Shown piece by piece: positions 63,296-64,000 of a stretch of 64,000 bases of DNA; positions within the stretch are counted from its first letter, which is position 1, and every line of letters begins with the position of its first letter. Made by a program: the position numbers and the translations under genes. The notes beneath the pieces were generated by a model. The model had not been told where the DNA came from. It saw only the letters and a list, made by a program, of their open reading frames with translations, and made no database searches. The stretch is from Xanthobacter agilis (GTDB lineage: Bacteria > Pseudomonadota > Alphaproteobacteria > Rhizobiales > Xanthobacteraceae): assembly GCF_021730435.1 (NCBI RefSeq), contig NZ_JABWGX010000001.1, positions 62,001 to 126,000 on the forward strand. Direction: 5' to 3'.

Positions 63296-63778
63296 TCAGT
63301 CTTCCTTGTAGCCGAGCTGCGGAATGCCCTGCTCTGCGCCATAATATTTGTAGGGCAGGAACTTGCCCGACATGGAGATGGCCACGCGATCGCCCTTCTC
63401 GTTGGCTTCGCGGGCGATATCCATGTTGAAATCGATGGCCGACATGATGCCGTCGCCGAACTCGTCCTCGATCAGGGCCTTGATGGCGGGGCCATTCACC
63501 AGGATCAGCTCGTAGAAGCGATAGATGAGCGGGTCGGTGGGCGGCATGGTTGTGCCGCGCATGGGCACCTCGTTCAGCATCTTCTCTTCCAGCTCGGAGA
63601 GGCCGAACAGGGTCGCGGCCTTCTTCGCCAGGGGCTTCACCAGCTTCATCTGGCCAAGCAGGGCGCCGGTGACGAGGATCGGGGACATGCCGCCGATTTC
63701 CTCGCAGATATACTTCCAGCTCCAGCCCTTTTCGCGCTTGATGTCGAGGATCTTCTCGGTGAGCTGTTCACGCTTCAT
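63296..63778 (-). CDS. cynS: Cyanate hydratase (cyanase)
   Basis: Cyanase converts cyanate and bicarbonate to ammonia and carbon dioxide. The 160-residue protein keeps the N-terminal helix-turn-helix-like domain and the catalytic set Arg87, Glu90 and Ser113 (DPLIYRFYELI, GDGIMSAIDF), with the same spacing as in Escherichia coli cyanase. The C-terminus GKFLPYKYYGAEQGIPQLGY is family-typical. An ABC ATPase gene upstream on the same strand should supply cyanate or nitrate uptake. Confidence 0.97.
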   Translation of the reverse strand: MKREQLTEKILDIKREKGWSWKYICEEIGGMSPILVTGALLGQMKLVKPLAKKAATLFGLSELEEKMLNEVPMRGTTMPPTDPLIYRFYELILVNGPAIKALIEDEFGDGIMSAIDFNMDIAREANEKGDRVAISMSGKFLPYKYYGAEQGIPQLGYKED

Positions 63779-63822
63779 GTTTCATCTCCACATTTCAATC
63801 GGGGGTGGGTTCGCCGGGGCCG

Positions 63823-64000
63823 TCAGTCGCGGGCGCTGGCGGTGGCGGGAAAGGGGATGGTGTTGGCCATCTCCGCCGCCTGGGCGGCGGATCCGAGCTT
63901 CACGATCGGTGGCCGGCGGGGGTCGTAGCCGGCGGGCTTCTCATCGCGGAAGGTGCGGCTGCGGCTCACCAGGAAGTCCACCAGGTGGTTGCGCACCACA
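63823..64000 (-). CDS. Nitrate/cyanate-type ABC transporter ATPase, C-terminal end
   Basis: The last 58 codons of a gene entering from the right are visible. They read VVRNHLVDFLVSRSRTFRDE, then PPIVKLGSAAQAAEMANTIP. The first part matches the C-terminus of NrtD/CynD-type ATPases, where the motif LVDFLV-RS follows the last ABC helices. It ends 45 bp before cynS on the same strand, so cyanate uptake and hydrolysis are probably in one operon. The rest lies outside the window. Confidence 0.75.
   Translation of the reverse strand, partial: VVRNHLVDFLVSRSRTFRDEKPAGYDPRRPPIVKLGSAAQAAEMANTIPFPATASARD

Overview
The window comes from a GC-rich alphaproteobacterium. Gene content and codon usage suggest Hyphomicrobiales, most likely a Xanthobacter-like member of the Xanthobacteraceae. 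That placement is an inference; there is no rRNA here to confirm it.

Region 1 (1 to about 25,235) is the right-hand part of an integrative and conjugative element, or integrated conjugative plasmid, and it runs off the left edge of the window. It carries a tightly overlapping mating-pair block (trbJ, trbE, trbD, trbC, trbB), a small ribbon-helix-helix gene and the coupling protein traG. Next come a VirD2-like/DUF3363 relaxase with a candidate oriT just upstream, a lytic transglycosylase, a DUF736 gene, and the run traF / DUF2840 / ribbon-helix-helix / parA. A candidate iteron origin adjoins a RepA-type initiator gene. Beyond it are an AlpA-like regulator, a split DUF6499/DUF2285 pair, a DUF932 gene, a Phd/RelE toxin-antitoxin pair, a second DUF736 gene with a decayed inverted copy, an XRE regulator, a PAS-like protein and a ParB lacking its usual N-terminus. 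The element ends at an intact tRNA-Gly(GCC). Next to the tRNA is a two-gene remnant: a small unassigned protein and a DndD/Rad50-like ATPase that has lost its N-terminal Walker A part. Both 5' truncations lie at the edges of one 2.2-kb segment, which points to a rearranged, possibly defence-related, cargo end.

Region 2 (25.3 to 36.5 kb) is chromosomal: ettA, a PAS-PAS-GGDEF diguanylate cyclase, metA (with the Glu111 signature of the acetyl-CoA-using form), an M23 peptidase, tam, the methionine importer metNIQ and a dmeRF-type metal efflux pair.

Region 3 (36.5 to 42 kb) is an alicyclic acid degradation cluster: aliB, aliA, badI, then divergent badR and badH, with a 20-bp palindrome between the last two. 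Together these convert cyclohexanecarboxylate to pimeloyl-CoA, except that the hydratase BadK is not in the window.

Region 4 (42 to 64 kb) holds a four-gene lipid A or undecaprenyl-phosphate sugar-transfer operon, hemP with an Irr-type iron box, an ECF sigma factor/NrsF pair, a remnant of a benzoylformate-decarboxylase-like gene, a 987-residue protein made of four outer-membrane barrels, an SGNH hydrolase and tRNA-Val(CAC). It continues with gph, rpiA, a DUF2059 protein, a large two-domain glycosyltransferase, gor, a Bcr/CflA-type MFS pump, class II DAHP synthase, cynS and the end of a nitrate/cyanate-type ABC ATPase. The gph/rpiA pair would suit an organism with a Calvin cycle, but no Calvin genes are visible.
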